Shown here: piece after piece, positions 1 through 8,190 of the stretch
Numbering within the stretch: the first letter of the stretch is position 1
Layout: every line of letters begins with the position of its first letter
From: Bacteroidales bacterium
GTDB taxonomy: Bacteria; Bacteroidota; Bacteroidia; Bacteroidales; Lentimicrobiaceae
Direction: 5' to 3'
NCBI GenBank assembly: GCA_016705005.1
Contig: JADIZB010000001.1
Location: 62,001-126,000 of the forward strand
DNA: 64,000 nucleotides
Made by a program: the position numbers and the translations under genes
Notes under the pieces: model-generated
Seen by the model: only the letters and a program-made list of their open reading frames with translations
Told to the model about the DNA's origin: nothing
Databases searched by the model: none

Positions 1-2919
1 GCGCAACTAAGGCCATTTATCGAGGAACTCTCCGAAAAGGCCCCCTTTTATATCAGTGCCTATCCCAATGCCGGTTTGCCCAACCAGTTCGGAGCGTATG
101 ACGAAACCCCCGGAGAGATGGCCGGCCATGTCCAGCCTATGCTCAACAGCCGGTCGGTGAACATCATCGGGGGCTGTTGCGGAACCACCCCGGAACACAT
201 CCGGGAGCTGCGCCTGCTTGCAGATAAGGCTGCAGCAAGAAAACGGCCGGTTATCCCCAAGAACCTCCGGCTGAGCGGACTGGAACCGTTGCAGACATTT
301 GAAGGCAGTAATTTCATCAACATCGGTGAACGGACAAATGTGTCCGGATCAAAAAAGTTTGCCCGTCTCATCCGGGAGGAAAAATATGATGAAGCCCTGG
401 CTGTGGCACGTCAGCAGGTAGAAAACGGAGCACAGGTTATCGATGTAAATATGGATGATGCCATGCTGGATGCCGTAAAAGCCATGGTGCGGTACCTCCA
501 TCTGCTGATGGCAGAGCCTGAAATCGCGCGTGTACCGGTCATGATCGACTCGTCACGCTGGGAGGTGATTGAAGCCGGGCTCAAATGCCTCCAGGGAAAA
601 GCCATCGTTAATTCAATCAGCCTGAAAGAAGGAGAAGCCGCCTTTAAGGAACATGCCAGGCTTATCCGGAGTTATGGTGCAGCTACGGTGGTCATGGCCT
701 TTGATGAACAGGGACAGGCTTCCACTTACGAACGCCGCATTGAAATCTGCCGGCGGGCCTACAATATCCTGGTGAATGAAGTGGGTTTCCCACCGGAGGA
801 CATCATCTTCGATCCGAATATCCTCACCATAGCCACCGGCATCGCCGAACATAACAACTATGCTGTTGATTTCCTGAAAACCATTTCATGGATAAAGGCC
901 AACCTGCCGGATGCCCGGATCAGCGGAGGCATCAGCAACCTCTCCTTTTCCTTCCGGGGGAATGAGGTGCTGCGCGAAACCATGCACTCGGTGTTTCTTT
1001 TTCATGCTGTGAAGGCAGGCATGGACATGGGGATTGTGAATGCCGGCAACCTGCCTGTGTATGATGATATTGATCCGGAAGTATTGATTCTTATTGAAGA
1101 TGTGTTGTTCAACCGGAGACAGGATGCCACCGAACGGCTGACCTCCTTTGCATCAACAATGAAGACGGGTGATCCGGAAGCAGCAAAAACAGAAACCTGG
1201 CGCACACTGCCGCTCAGTGAACGGCTCTCGTATGCCCTGGTTCATGGCATCGATGCCGGAATCGAGGAAGACGTGGAAGCAGCCAGACTGTTGTATGCCA
1301 AAGCCCTTGATGTGATCGAAGGACCGCTGATGGATGGGATGAACGTTGTCGGCGACCTGTTTGGTGCCGGTAAGATGTTTCTGCCCCAGGTGGTCAAAAG
1401 TGCCCGGGTAATGAAAAAGGCAGTGGCTGTGCTCCTGCCTTACCTTGAAGCTGAAAAGGCCAAAGGAGAATCAAGATCTGCCGGAAAAATCCTTATGGCT
1501 ACCGTGAAAGGAGATGTGCATGACATCGGAAAAAATATTGTGGGCGTTGTACTTGGATGCAATAATTACGAAGTGATAGACCTGGGGGTGATGGTTCCAG
1601 CCGCCCGAATCCTTGAACAGGCCATATTGCATAAAGCGGACATCATCGGACTGAGTGGTTTGATTACACCGTCGCTCGAAGAAATGGCCCATGTCGCCCG
1701 TGAAATGGAGAAGGCAGGGCTGAAAATTCCATTGCTGATCGGTGGTGCCACGACCAGTGAAATGCACACGGCCGTTAAGATTGCACCTGCCTACTCCGAA
1801 GCTGTGGTTCACGTAAGGGATGCCAGCAGGGCTACTTCTGTGGTCGCCAGCCTTTTGTCGGCTGATCAGAAACCTGCTTATACCGCTGCTTTGCTCGACC
1901 GGTATGCCAGCCTGAGGACCAAACACCTGAACACCCGTGCCGGGATTACCTACATTCCGCTGGAGACTGCCCGGGCCAACCGTTTCAATGCTGACTGGGC
2001 TGAGTATTCACCTCCTAAACCGGCAAAGACCGGGATCACCCGATTCACAGACTGGCCACTCGAAGAGATCAGCCGTTTCATCGACTGGACTTACTTCTTC
2101 CATGCCTGGAAAATCGGTGCTAAATTCCCTGATATTTTTGATGATCCCCTGAAAGGGAAAGAAGCCGGAAAACTGTATGATGATGCCCGTGTTATGCTCC
2201 GACGAATGATCGATGAGAAGATGGTCACGGCTGACGGGGTAATAGGTTTGTTCCCTGCCAGTTCTGTCAATGAAAGTGTGGTGATCTTTGATGACAGCAC
2301 AGGTGAAACGACCGACACCTTCCACTTCCTCCGGAACCAGGAAGCAAAAGAACCCGGGGTACGGAATTTATGCCTGGCCGACTTCATTGCCCCGGCAGAT
2401 TCCGCAAAAAGGGATTACATCGGATTCTTTGCCGTTACGGCCGGTCTGGGTGTCGAGAAGCATGCAGCGCAATTCACAGCCGAAAACGATGATTACAGTG
2501 CTATCATGGTTAAGATTCTGGCCGACCGGCTGGCTGAGGCCTTTGCTGAAGTACTCCATCTGTATGTAAGGAAAGAATACTGGGGATATGCACCCGATGA
2601 AAGCCTTCCGCTGGAACGCATCCTGGTTGAAGATTACCAGGGAACGCGCCCTGCACCGGGTTACCCGGCCTGCCCGGAGCACAGTGAAAAACGAAAACTA
2701 TTCGATCTGCTGAAAGTAGAAGAATCAGGGATTCAGTTGACTGAAAACTACGCCATGTATCCGGTAGCTTCGGTTTGCGGTTACTATTTTTCACATCCCG
2801 ACTCACAGTATTTTAATGTCGGCCGGATAAGTCAGGATCAGGTTGCGGCTTATGCGTCACTGAAAGGAATAACAATTGCAGAAGTTGAGAAACTGCTGGC
2901 GCAGAATGTGAATTACTGA
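1..2919 (+). CDS. metH: Methionine synthase, cobalamin-dependent (5' end outside window)
   Basis: Transfers a methyl group from 5-methyltetrahydrofolate to homocysteine through cob(I)alamin, making methionine and tetrahydrofolate in the cytosol. The frame is open from base 1, so the N-terminal part of the homocysteine domain is missing. About 972 residues remain of an enzyme usually near 1,200. In order: the zinc-site motif GGCCGTTP (bases 169-192), a pterin-binding domain beginning near NIGERTNVSGS (about base 320), the B12 cap, the B12-binding motif DVHDIG with the lower-ligand His codon at 1519-1521, and the C-terminal AdoMet-dependent reactivation domain (about 2000-2916) with RPAPGYPACPEH. 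The gene is followed by metF, which supplies its methyl donor. Family identity is certain. Confidence 0.97.
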   Translation, partial: AQLRPFIEELSEKAPFYISAYPNAGLPNQFGAYDETPGEMAGHVQPMLNSRSVNIIGGCCGTTPEHIRELRLLADKAAARKRPVIPKNLRLSGLEPLQTFEGSNFINIGERTNVSGSKKFARLIREEKYDEALAVARQQVENGAQVIDVNMDDAMLDAVKAMVRYLHLLMAEPEIARVPVMIDSSRWEVIEAGLKCLQGKAIVNSISLKEGEAAFKEHARLIRSYGAATVVMAFDEQGQASTYERRIEICRRAYNILVNEVGFPPEDIIFDPNILTIATGIAEHNNYAVDFLKTISWIKANLPDARISGGISNLSFSFRGNEVLRETMHSVFLFHAVKAGMDMGIVNAGNLPVYDDIDPEVLILIEDVLFNRRQDATERLTSFASTMKTGDPEAAKTETWRTLPLSERLSYALVHGIDAGIEEDVEAARLLYAKALDVIEGPLMDGMNVVGDLFGAGKMFLPQVVKSARVMKKAVAVLLPYLEAEKAKGESRSAGKILMATVKGDVHDIGKNIVGVVLGCNNYEVIDLGVMVPAARILEQAILHKADIIGLSGLITPSLEEMAHVAREMEKAGLKIPLLIGGATTSEMHTAVKIAPAYSEAVVHVRDASRATSVVASLLSADQKPAYTAALLDRYASLRTKHLNTRAGITYIPLETARANRFNADWAEYSPPKPAKTGITRFTDWPLEEISRFIDWTYFFHAWKIGAKFPDIFDDPLKGKEAGKLYDDARVMLRRMIDEKMVTADGVIGLFPASSVNESVVIFDDSTGETTDTFHFLRNQEAKEPGVRNLCLADFIAPADSAKRDYIGFFAVTAGLGVEKHAAQFTAENDDYSAIMVKILADRLAEAFAEVLHLYVRKEYWGYAPDESLPLERILVEDYQGTRPAPGYPACPEHSEKRKLFDLLKVEESGIQLTENYAMYPVASVCGYYFSHPDSQYFNVGRISQDQVAAYASLKGITIAEVEKLLAQNVNY

Positions 2920-2944
2920 TACTTAATAAAATCAGGAAAACAAA

Positions 2945-2975
2945 TCTCACGCAATGACGCAACGACGCAATATTA
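2945..2975. repeat. Octamer repeat TTGCGTCA (copy 1 of 3 loci)
   Basis: Read on the minus strand this is TTGCGTCG, TTGCGTCA, TTGCGTGA in tandem. The same word recurs at about 25114-25137 and 29092-29116, always ending TTGCGTGA. It lies in the 189-bp metH-metF spacer, which otherwise shows nothing clear. Confidence 0.75.
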
Positions 2976-3108
2976 ATTTAAATTGAAAATCAAAATGGAT
3001 TGTTTAAAATACAAAATGGGTTGTTTGTATTATGCACAAAGCGTGTCCAGCGGTCAAAATATGCCTGAACACATTTAATATGGCCATTGTTGTGGCAAAG
3101 CCTTTACA

Positions 3109-4065
3109 ATGAAACTAACCGAACATATCGACCGCCGCAATGGCAGAACACTCTTCAGCTTTGAGCTGTTACCGCCCCTGAAAGGTGAAAACTTTGAATC
3201 CATCAGTCAGACCATTGATCCGCTCATTGAATTCAACCCAGCTTCGATAGATGTCACCTATCACCGTGAGGAAATTGTATATAAAGAGCGTGAAGACGGA
3301 CTGCTGGAAAAACGCACCGTCAGAAAACGCCCCGGAACTGTAGGCATTTCAGCTGCCATTAAATTTAAATATAATATTGATGTTGTTCCGCACCTCATCT
3401 GCGGAGGTTTTACCCGTGAAGAAACAGAAAATGCCCTGATCGACCTCTATTTTCTGGGCATTCACAACCTGTTGCTGATCCGGGGTGACAATCCTGCCGG
3501 AGAAAAAACCTTCAGGCCGGAACCGGATGGGAACCACTATGCCCTTGAACTCGTGAAACAGGCGATGAATATGAACAGAGGCATTTACCTGGAGGAGGAC
3601 ATCGTGAACGCCAATCCGACAGGCTTCTGCATCGGGGTGGCTGGTTATCCTGAAAAACATCCGGAGGCACCGAATATGGCGACCGATATCCTTCACCTGA
3701 AAGAAAAAATCGAAGCCGGTGCCAGCTACATCGTAACACAGATGTTCTTTGACAATGCCGCTTTTTTCAGATTTGAAAAAGCCTGCCGTGATGCCGGTAT
3801 CAGCGTTCCGATCATCCCCGGACTCAAGCCTTTGTCCACGAAGTCACAGCTTTCAGCCTTACCGAAAACCTTCTCCATCGACCTGCCCGAAGCCCTGTTC
3901 AGGGAGGCAGATAAATGCCCGACAAACCAGAAGATCAGGGAACTGGGTGTGGAATGGGCCATTGCTCAAAGCCGCGAATTGATCAAAGCAGGCGTTCCGG
4001 TGCTCCATTTTTATACCATGGGGAAAAGCGACAATATCAGAAAAATAGCAGAAGCTGTTTTTTAA
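3109..4065 (+). CDS. metF: Methylenetetrahydrofolate reductase
   Basis: Reduces 5,10-methylene-THF to 5-methyl-THF with an FAD cofactor, feeding MetH just upstream. The 318 residues match a typical bacterial MetF. Visible signatures are the N-terminal FELLPP segment, the HLICGG barrel strand, the LLIRGD loop, GYPEKHPEAPN and the TQMFFDN segment, all family hallmarks. It lies 189 bp after metH in the same direction, so co-transcription is possible. Its stop is one base from the stop of the convergent GTPase gene, leaving no room for a separate terminator. Confidence 0.96.
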   Translation: MKLTEHIDRRNGRTLFSFELLPPLKGENFESISQTIDPLIEFNPASIDVTYHREEIVYKEREDGLLEKRTVRKRPGTVGISAAIKFKYNIDVVPHLICGGFTREETENALIDLYFLGIHNLLLIRGDNPAGEKTFRPEPDGNHYALELVKQAMNMNRGIYLEEDIVNANPTGFCIGVAGYPEKHPEAPNMATDILHLKEKIEAGASYIVTQMFFDNAAFFRFEKACRDAGISVPIIPGLKPLSTKSQLSALPKTFSIDLPEALFREADKCPTNQKIRELGVEWAIAQSRELIKAGVPVLHFYTMGKSDNIRKIAEAVF

Positions 4066-4066
4066 A

Positions 4067-5134
4067 TCAGGGGCGGCTGAGCAATAGAACGCTTTCCTGG
4101 AGTTCTCCGCTAAGCAGGGTAATCAGGCTTTCCTCGAGCTTTAGTTTGCCAAGATCCTTTCCAATGAAAATAATCCGGCTTTTGCGCTCCTCCCCTGCTT
4201 TCCATGGATCACCGGCAGAAATCATGATGTGGTCGCGCACCGACTGCACCACCACTTTCTGAGCCACTTTTTCGAAACTGATGATTCCCTTGATCCTGTA
4301 AATCCCCGCTCCGTAATACTCAACCAGGTGATCGAGCCAGAAATTGAACTGGTGAGGATCGAAATTGCGGGTGAAAGTATAGCTGTGCGATTCCACCTGG
4401 TGGGTAAGCGGTGATTGCTGTCTGCTGACCAGTGCAAAGCCGGAGGGTCGGCTGATGCCGCTGCTTAATTTCATTCCGGATGCTTTTTCCGAAAACTCCT
4501 CAATTTTCTCAGGCGCATAGGAATAGGTATCCAGTATTGCTGTTCCTTTCATGTTCCCAAAACTTGTGCGATGAATGTCAGCAAAGGGATTAAATGACCT
4601 GACCAGTGCTTCGGCTTCAGCCAGACCCTCTTCATCCACAAGATCGGATTTGTTCAGGATAATGGTATCCGCATAGCTGATCTGTTTGGCAGCCATTTCG
4701 GTGTCGGATGCAATCAGTTTAATATTTCTTGCATCAACCAGGCAAACCACACTGTCGATCCGGTAAAACATCTCTACCTGGTCGGACGACATAAATGCCT
4801 GAACAACAGTTGAAGGATCAGCAATACCGGTAGTTTCAACAATGAGGTGGGTCAGTTTGTGACGGATATTCAGCAGATCGAACAGCAATTCCGAAAGCTC
4901 GCCGTTCAGGGTGCAACAGATACACCCGTTCGACATCTCGAAGATGCTGTCGCTTTCAACACCGACAATCAGATCGTTGTCGATAGAGATTTCACCGAAC
5001 TCATTTTCGATAACCGCGAATTTGCTGTCGGGATGCGATTGGATTAAGTTGTTGAGCAGGGTGGTCTTACCGGCTCCGAGGAAACCGGTGAGGATGGTAA
5101 CCGGCAGGCGGTCGTCGTCAGTATAATCAGCCAT
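4067..5134 (-). CDS. G3E GTPase, CobW/YjiA-like metallochaperone
   Basis: Member of the COG0523 G3E P-loop GTPases, which insert or traffic metals (Zn, Co or Ni) in the cytosol. The 355-residue protein shows Walker A GFLGAGKT (residues 17-24), the metal-binding CICC motif (71-74), the ETTGIADP switch region, the NKSD guanine-specificity motif and a CobW C-terminal domain. The gene converges on metF. Subfamily is not resolved from sequence alone: beside a B12-dependent and zinc-dependent MetH, a role in Zn or cobalamin/Co supply is an inference. A -7-like TATTTTTG lies 44 bp upstream but overlaps the T-tail of the preceding terminator. Confidence 0.9.
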   Translation of the reverse strand: MADYTDDDRLPVTILTGFLGAGKTTLLNNLIQSHPDSKFAVIENEFGEISIDNDLIVGVESDSIFEMSNGCICCTLNGELSELLFDLLNIRHKLTHLIVETTGIADPSTVVQAFMSSDQVEMFYRIDSVVCLVDARNIKLIASDTEMAAKQISYADTIILNKSDLVDEEGLAEAEALVRSFNPFADIHRTSFGNMKGTAILDTYSYAPEKIEEFSEKASGMKLSSGISRPSGFALVSRQQSPLTHQVESHSYTFTRNFDPHQFNFWLDHLVEYYGAGIYRIKGIISFEKVAQKVVVQSVRDHIMISAGDPWKAGEERKSRIIFIGKDLGKLKLEESLITLLSGELQESVLLLSRP

Positions 5135-5177
5135 TCATTAACAGATATGATTAACGGGCTCAGCTTGAGCCAGCGGG

Positions 5178-5205
5178 CAAAAATAAACAATCCTTCCGAA
5201 GGATT
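5178..5205 (-). terminator. Rho-independent terminator of the VTC operon
   Basis: On the minus strand AATCCTT-CGG-AAGGATT (5205 to 5189) forms a 7-bp stem with a 3-nt loop and is followed by a T-rich run (GTTTATTTTT). It lies 59 bp downstream of the DUF2490 stop codon. Confidence 0.75.
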
Positions 5206-5264
5206 TAATGATCAGGGTGAGTCAGAAACAAATGAAGGGAAAAGCTACCGGCCAGACGACAGTT

Positions 5265-5957
5265 TCAGAGTTTAAACTGGTATCCTATTCCACCGATGAA
5301 GTCGGTAACAGGATCATTTACATTCATCTCCTTCTGAATCATGTAATACAGATCCAGTTTGTGATGCTTCGAAAGGGCAAATTCAAAACCCGCTGAATAG
5401 CGGATGTCATCAAAAACAAATGGCTGGTCGCGATGAAGCGGGGAAAATAATTCGATCGAAAAATAAGGCTCCCATTTCCTGTCAAGATCAAATTTGAGAT
5501 TAAATTTATTCCTGGAATAATATCCGGCGAAGCCACCATCGGATGCACGGCCGATATCGGCATACTCCTGCTGAAAACGTGTGCGGAACTGGAAGATAAA
5601 CGGCTTGATCTTTTTCTCGGCTTTGACATCAATAAATAGCCTGTGCCGTGGACTATACAGGTTGTTGGTCTGTCGCTTCATTGTATACCTGTAGTTGACA
5701 GAAGCCTTTACATGCTTGTTCAGCTTATATTCAAGGCCTGCCTCACTGATCCATGTACCCAACTCAGTCACATTCTCATTGAACCTGTATTCCTGAGAAA
5801 CATTCAGCGAAAGTTTTTTTACCAGTTTTGCTTCGATTGCCAGGCTGGTCCATAAGCCGGCATCTTTCACCTGGGCCCTGGCCATCTGGAAGTTAAAAAT
5901 GCATATCAAAGCAGTTGTGATACATCCAGCCTTTATAAAAGTTACCCGGTAATTCAT
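5265..5957 (-). CDS. DUF2490 outer-membrane beta-barrel protein
   Basis: A 230-residue exported protein with an N-terminal signal sequence ending about at residue 28 (ARAQ). The remainder is alternating amphipathic strands of the DUF2490 type (KLSLNVSQEYRFNEN, ASVNYRYTMKR, FIFQFRTRFQQEY) with the typical final strand YQFKL, pointing to a small outer-membrane barrel. It is the last gene of a four-gene minus-strand operon, starting 9 bp after the DUF4956 stop. Function is unknown; the context suggests a surface component of the VTC/DUF4956 unit. Confidence 0.8.
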   Translation of the reverse strand: MNYRVTFIKAGCITTALICIFNFQMARAQVKDAGLWTSLAIEAKLVKKLSLNVSQEYRFNENVTELGTWISEAGLEYKLNKHVKASVNYRYTMKRQTNNLYSPRHRLFIDVKAEKKIKPFIFQFRTRFQQEYADIGRASDGGFAGYYSRNKFNLKFDLDRKWEPYFSIELFSPLHRDQPFVFDDIRYSAGFEFALSKHHKLDLYYMIQKEMNVNDPVTDFIGGIGYQFKL

Positions 5958-5966
5958 GATTCCCGT

Positions 5967-6701
5967 CTATTTTTTGTAATAATAGACAATAATAGAGGTA
6001 GCGTCTTTAAGGAAATCGATGGCTGAAATTGTGAAACGGTGGATATCAAGACCGGTGCGCTTACGCAGATCTTCGAGCAATAAAGAATGATTCTCCGGCT
6101 TTATCATTTCAATATTTTCGTAAACCACTGCTTTTGATTGCTCCTGCCTGAATATCAGCGGGTGATCGAGAATGAAAATAAACAGTACCAGGATCAGATT
6201 AAACACACTGATCGGAAGCAGACTCAGGCCAATCGCATTGATCAGTCCGAGAGCAATGGCAAGCAGCAGGTAAGTCATCTCTTTCATTGAAATGCCTTCG
6301 GTGCGGTAACGCAGCATCGAAAAAACGGCAAACAATCCGAAAGCTGCTCCCATAGAGATGCTGGTCTTGTTCAGTACAAAAGTGATGATGAAAATGATGA
6401 TGTTAAAAATGAAAAAGGTAAACATGAACTCCTTGTTCCTGTAATTGGGGAAATAGATCAACCCGAAAATAAGGAGCATGGAAGCAAGGTCAATCAGGAT
6501 GCTGTAAGCAAACCGACCTGTGAGTGTAATTGGTTCATTTACAGCATGAACCTCCGGCGTAACATGCATCGAAGCGTTGCTGCTTTCAGCAGTCACAACT
6601 TTGCCCTGAGCAGGATTGCCCGTCTGGCCGGTAGCAGAAAATGCCACAAGGCTCATCAATAAAAATAAAAATAAAATCTGTTTAACACACATCATAGCCA
6701 A
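5967..6701 (-). CDS. DUF4956 inner-membrane protein
   Basis: A 244-residue membrane protein. After an N-terminal signal-like segment it has about four membrane helices (ILIDLASMLLIFGLIYF, FTFFIFNIIIFIITFVL, YLLLAIALGLINAIGLSL, NLILVLFIFIL) and the characteristic loop FAVFSMLRYRTEGI. The C-terminal 60 residues are cytosolic. DUF4956 proteins commonly sit beside VTC-domain polyphosphate polymerases; here the start overlaps the upstream VTC gene by 20 bp, so the two are translationally coupled. A role in handling or exporting the polymer is inference. Confidence 0.85.
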   Translation of the reverse strand: MAMMCVKQILFLFLLMSLVAFSATGQTGNPAQGKVVTAESSNASMHVTPEVHAVNEPITLTGRFAYSILIDLASMLLIFGLIYFPNYRNKEFMFTFFIFNIIIFIITFVLNKTSISMGAAFGLFAVFSMLRYRTEGISMKEMTYLLLAIALGLINAIGLSLLPISVFNLILVLFIFILDHPLIFRQEQSKAVVYENIEMIKPENHSLLLEDLRKRTGLDIHRFTISAIDFLKDATSIIVYYYKK

Positions 6702-7437
6702 GTTTGTTAAGGGCCATTAGTTTCCTTTTGAATCTGTTTCTTTTGAAGCTTTCATTAAGACAGGTAATCCCGAGGCAATATTTGCTGAGGTAAAACTCAT
6801 GCAGCCGGTTCTCCCGCATCAGTTGCCTGAATGGGGACACTGAATGTTTCTGCTGTTTTACTTCAACAATGGCAATGTTATTTATATCCTTTTCTGCATG
6901 CTCATCACCGTAATGCAGATTGGTATCTATCGTCAGACGTTCACCAACCTTCAGGTTGACAAGGGTTATCCTGTTAAAATTAACCTTCAGCGATGGCAGA
7001 TAATCCTTGAATTCATCATTTGTACAGTCATGTACAAACTGCTGCTGCTTCTCTGAAAGGCTTTTTTCAATTTTGCTGACAGATACCCTTTTTTTTATTG
7101 TCCGGTGTGTGTTGGTCTTCAACTTCACCTCAAAGAATGAAATACCGGAGTTGACATATTTTCTGAACCTCAGTTTATACCTGTTCTGATGGCCGTTATG
7201 GTGCATCTTATAAAGGTCAAAAGCCGGAGTATCAAAGTAAAGAGTTTCATAGGGATGAAGCAACTCACCGTCGATACTCAGGACATAATAGGAATCTGCA
7301 ATTTTTCCGAGCAACTCTGCCAGTTTCTCCTGATTGAGGATATACTTGGTATCGATGCGGTCAAGCAAAGTTACCTGGTCCATCTGGTCAAGACTTATCG
7401 GTGAAAATCTGCTGAGTGTTTCAATGAGTTCATCCAT
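6682..7437 (-). CDS. VTC-domain polyphosphate polymerase family protein
   Basis: A 251-residue protein made of a single VTC domain (CYTH/triphosphate tunnel fold), the catalytic fold of yeast Vtc4. Tunnel-type signatures are visible: DRIDTKYIL near the N-terminus, ETLYFDTP, NRYKLRFRKY, FFEVKLK, IDTNL and IAIVEVKQ, giving alternating charged residues in antiparallel strands. It lacks membrane helices; the overlapping DUF4956 gene supplies the membrane part. It follows the lipoprotein gene by 83 bp. Polyphosphate synthesis is the family's known activity, not proven for this member. Confidence 0.88.
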   Translation of the reverse strand: MDELIETLSRFSPISLDQMDQVTLLDRIDTKYILNQEKLAELLGKIADSYYVLSIDGELLHPYETLYFDTPAFDLYKMHHNGHQNRYKLRFRKYVNSGISFFEVKLKTNTHRTIKKRVSVSKIEKSLSEKQQQFVHDCTNDEFKDYLPSLKVNFNRITLVNLKVGERLTIDTNLHYGDEHAEKDINNIAIVEVKQQKHSVSPFRQLMRENRLHEFYLSKYCLGITCLNESFKRNRFKRKLMALNKLGYDVC

Positions 7438-7520
7438 TCTGGTTATTCTTGGTGAAAGGTCCGGTTTCAGCTATTAATCCTGAATCTCACGGATTGTAAT
7501 TGTCTGTCAGGTGAATGATG

Positions 7521-7922
7521 CTATTTAAAAATAATTATGTCATCCGCCCTGACCGTCTGCCGGTTGCCGGTTATCTCAACTTCCCTCAGAACGGCATATT
7601 TTCCTGAAGGCAATGTGAGGGTAGAATCTTCTGAATAAACAAAGATTGTATAATTCCCGGGTCGCAGGTACTTGAATTCAAAAACACCATTGTAGTTTGT
7701 CCTGATCCTTTCACTGTAACTAAGATCATCACCGTAGATTATATATACCTCTTCATCAGCACCGTCGTAAATTCCGTTCAATTGGGTATAACTGCTGTTA
7801 TAATCATGAACGATAACCTTACCGTAAATCGATGAGTTTCCCCCTTCCCCTTCTTCTTTTGAACATGAGGTAAAACTGATAAGAAACGTAAGGATGAGCG
7901 GGATGAGCAGGGATGGTTTCAC
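7521..7922 (-). CDS. Small lipoprotein with a CarboxypepD_reg-like fold
   Basis: First gene of the VTC operon, 133 residues. It begins with a lipoprotein signal and lipobox (SFTSC, Cys near residue 20) followed by SKEEGEGG, a linker usual for surface lipoproteins. The rest looks like one small beta-sandwich of the carboxypeptidase-regulatory/SdrB type (IYGKVIVHDY, TNYNGVFEFKYLRPGNYTIFVYSED). A -7 element at 7958-7965 gives a leader of about 30 nt. Function unknown. Confidence 0.7.
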   Translation of the reverse strand: MKPSLLIPLILTFLISFTSCSKEEGEGGNSSIYGKVIVHDYNSSYTQLNGIYDGADEEVYIIYGDDLSYSERIRTNYNGVFEFKYLRPGNYTIFVYSEDSTLTLPSGKYAVLREVEITGNRQTVRADDIIIFK

Positions 7923-7957
7923 AATTATTTAACGATTAATTAACATCACATTAACCG

Positions 7958-7965
7958 CAAATTTA
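7958..7965 (-). promoter_or_regulatory. Candidate -7 element (TAAATTTG) for the VTC operon
   Basis: Matches the Bacteroidota TAnnTTTG consensus about 36 bp upstream of the lipoprotein start. No clear -33 TTTG was found. Confidence 0.4.
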
Positions 7966-8190
7966 TATAAAATTCAGGCACATTTGAAAATAATGAGCAA
8001 TGGCTCTGATTTATTCAAAAAATTTGTTCCGAAACATGATTTTCAAACCTGCAGACCTAAAGATAAAGTATGAAATTGTATGTTTTCGTTGAAATTGGCA
8101 CAAACATTCCAATGCCCTGAGCGGATATTTCGGGCAGATCTGATTTGTCACATTTTTACAGAAGTATTTCTTCCCCCGGTTTCCTTGCGT

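Noticed and set aside
5178..5185. TATTTTTG as promoter of the G3E GTPase gene
   Set aside because: It overlaps the T tail of the strong terminator of the upstream operon, so it is probably part of that; kept only as a comment.
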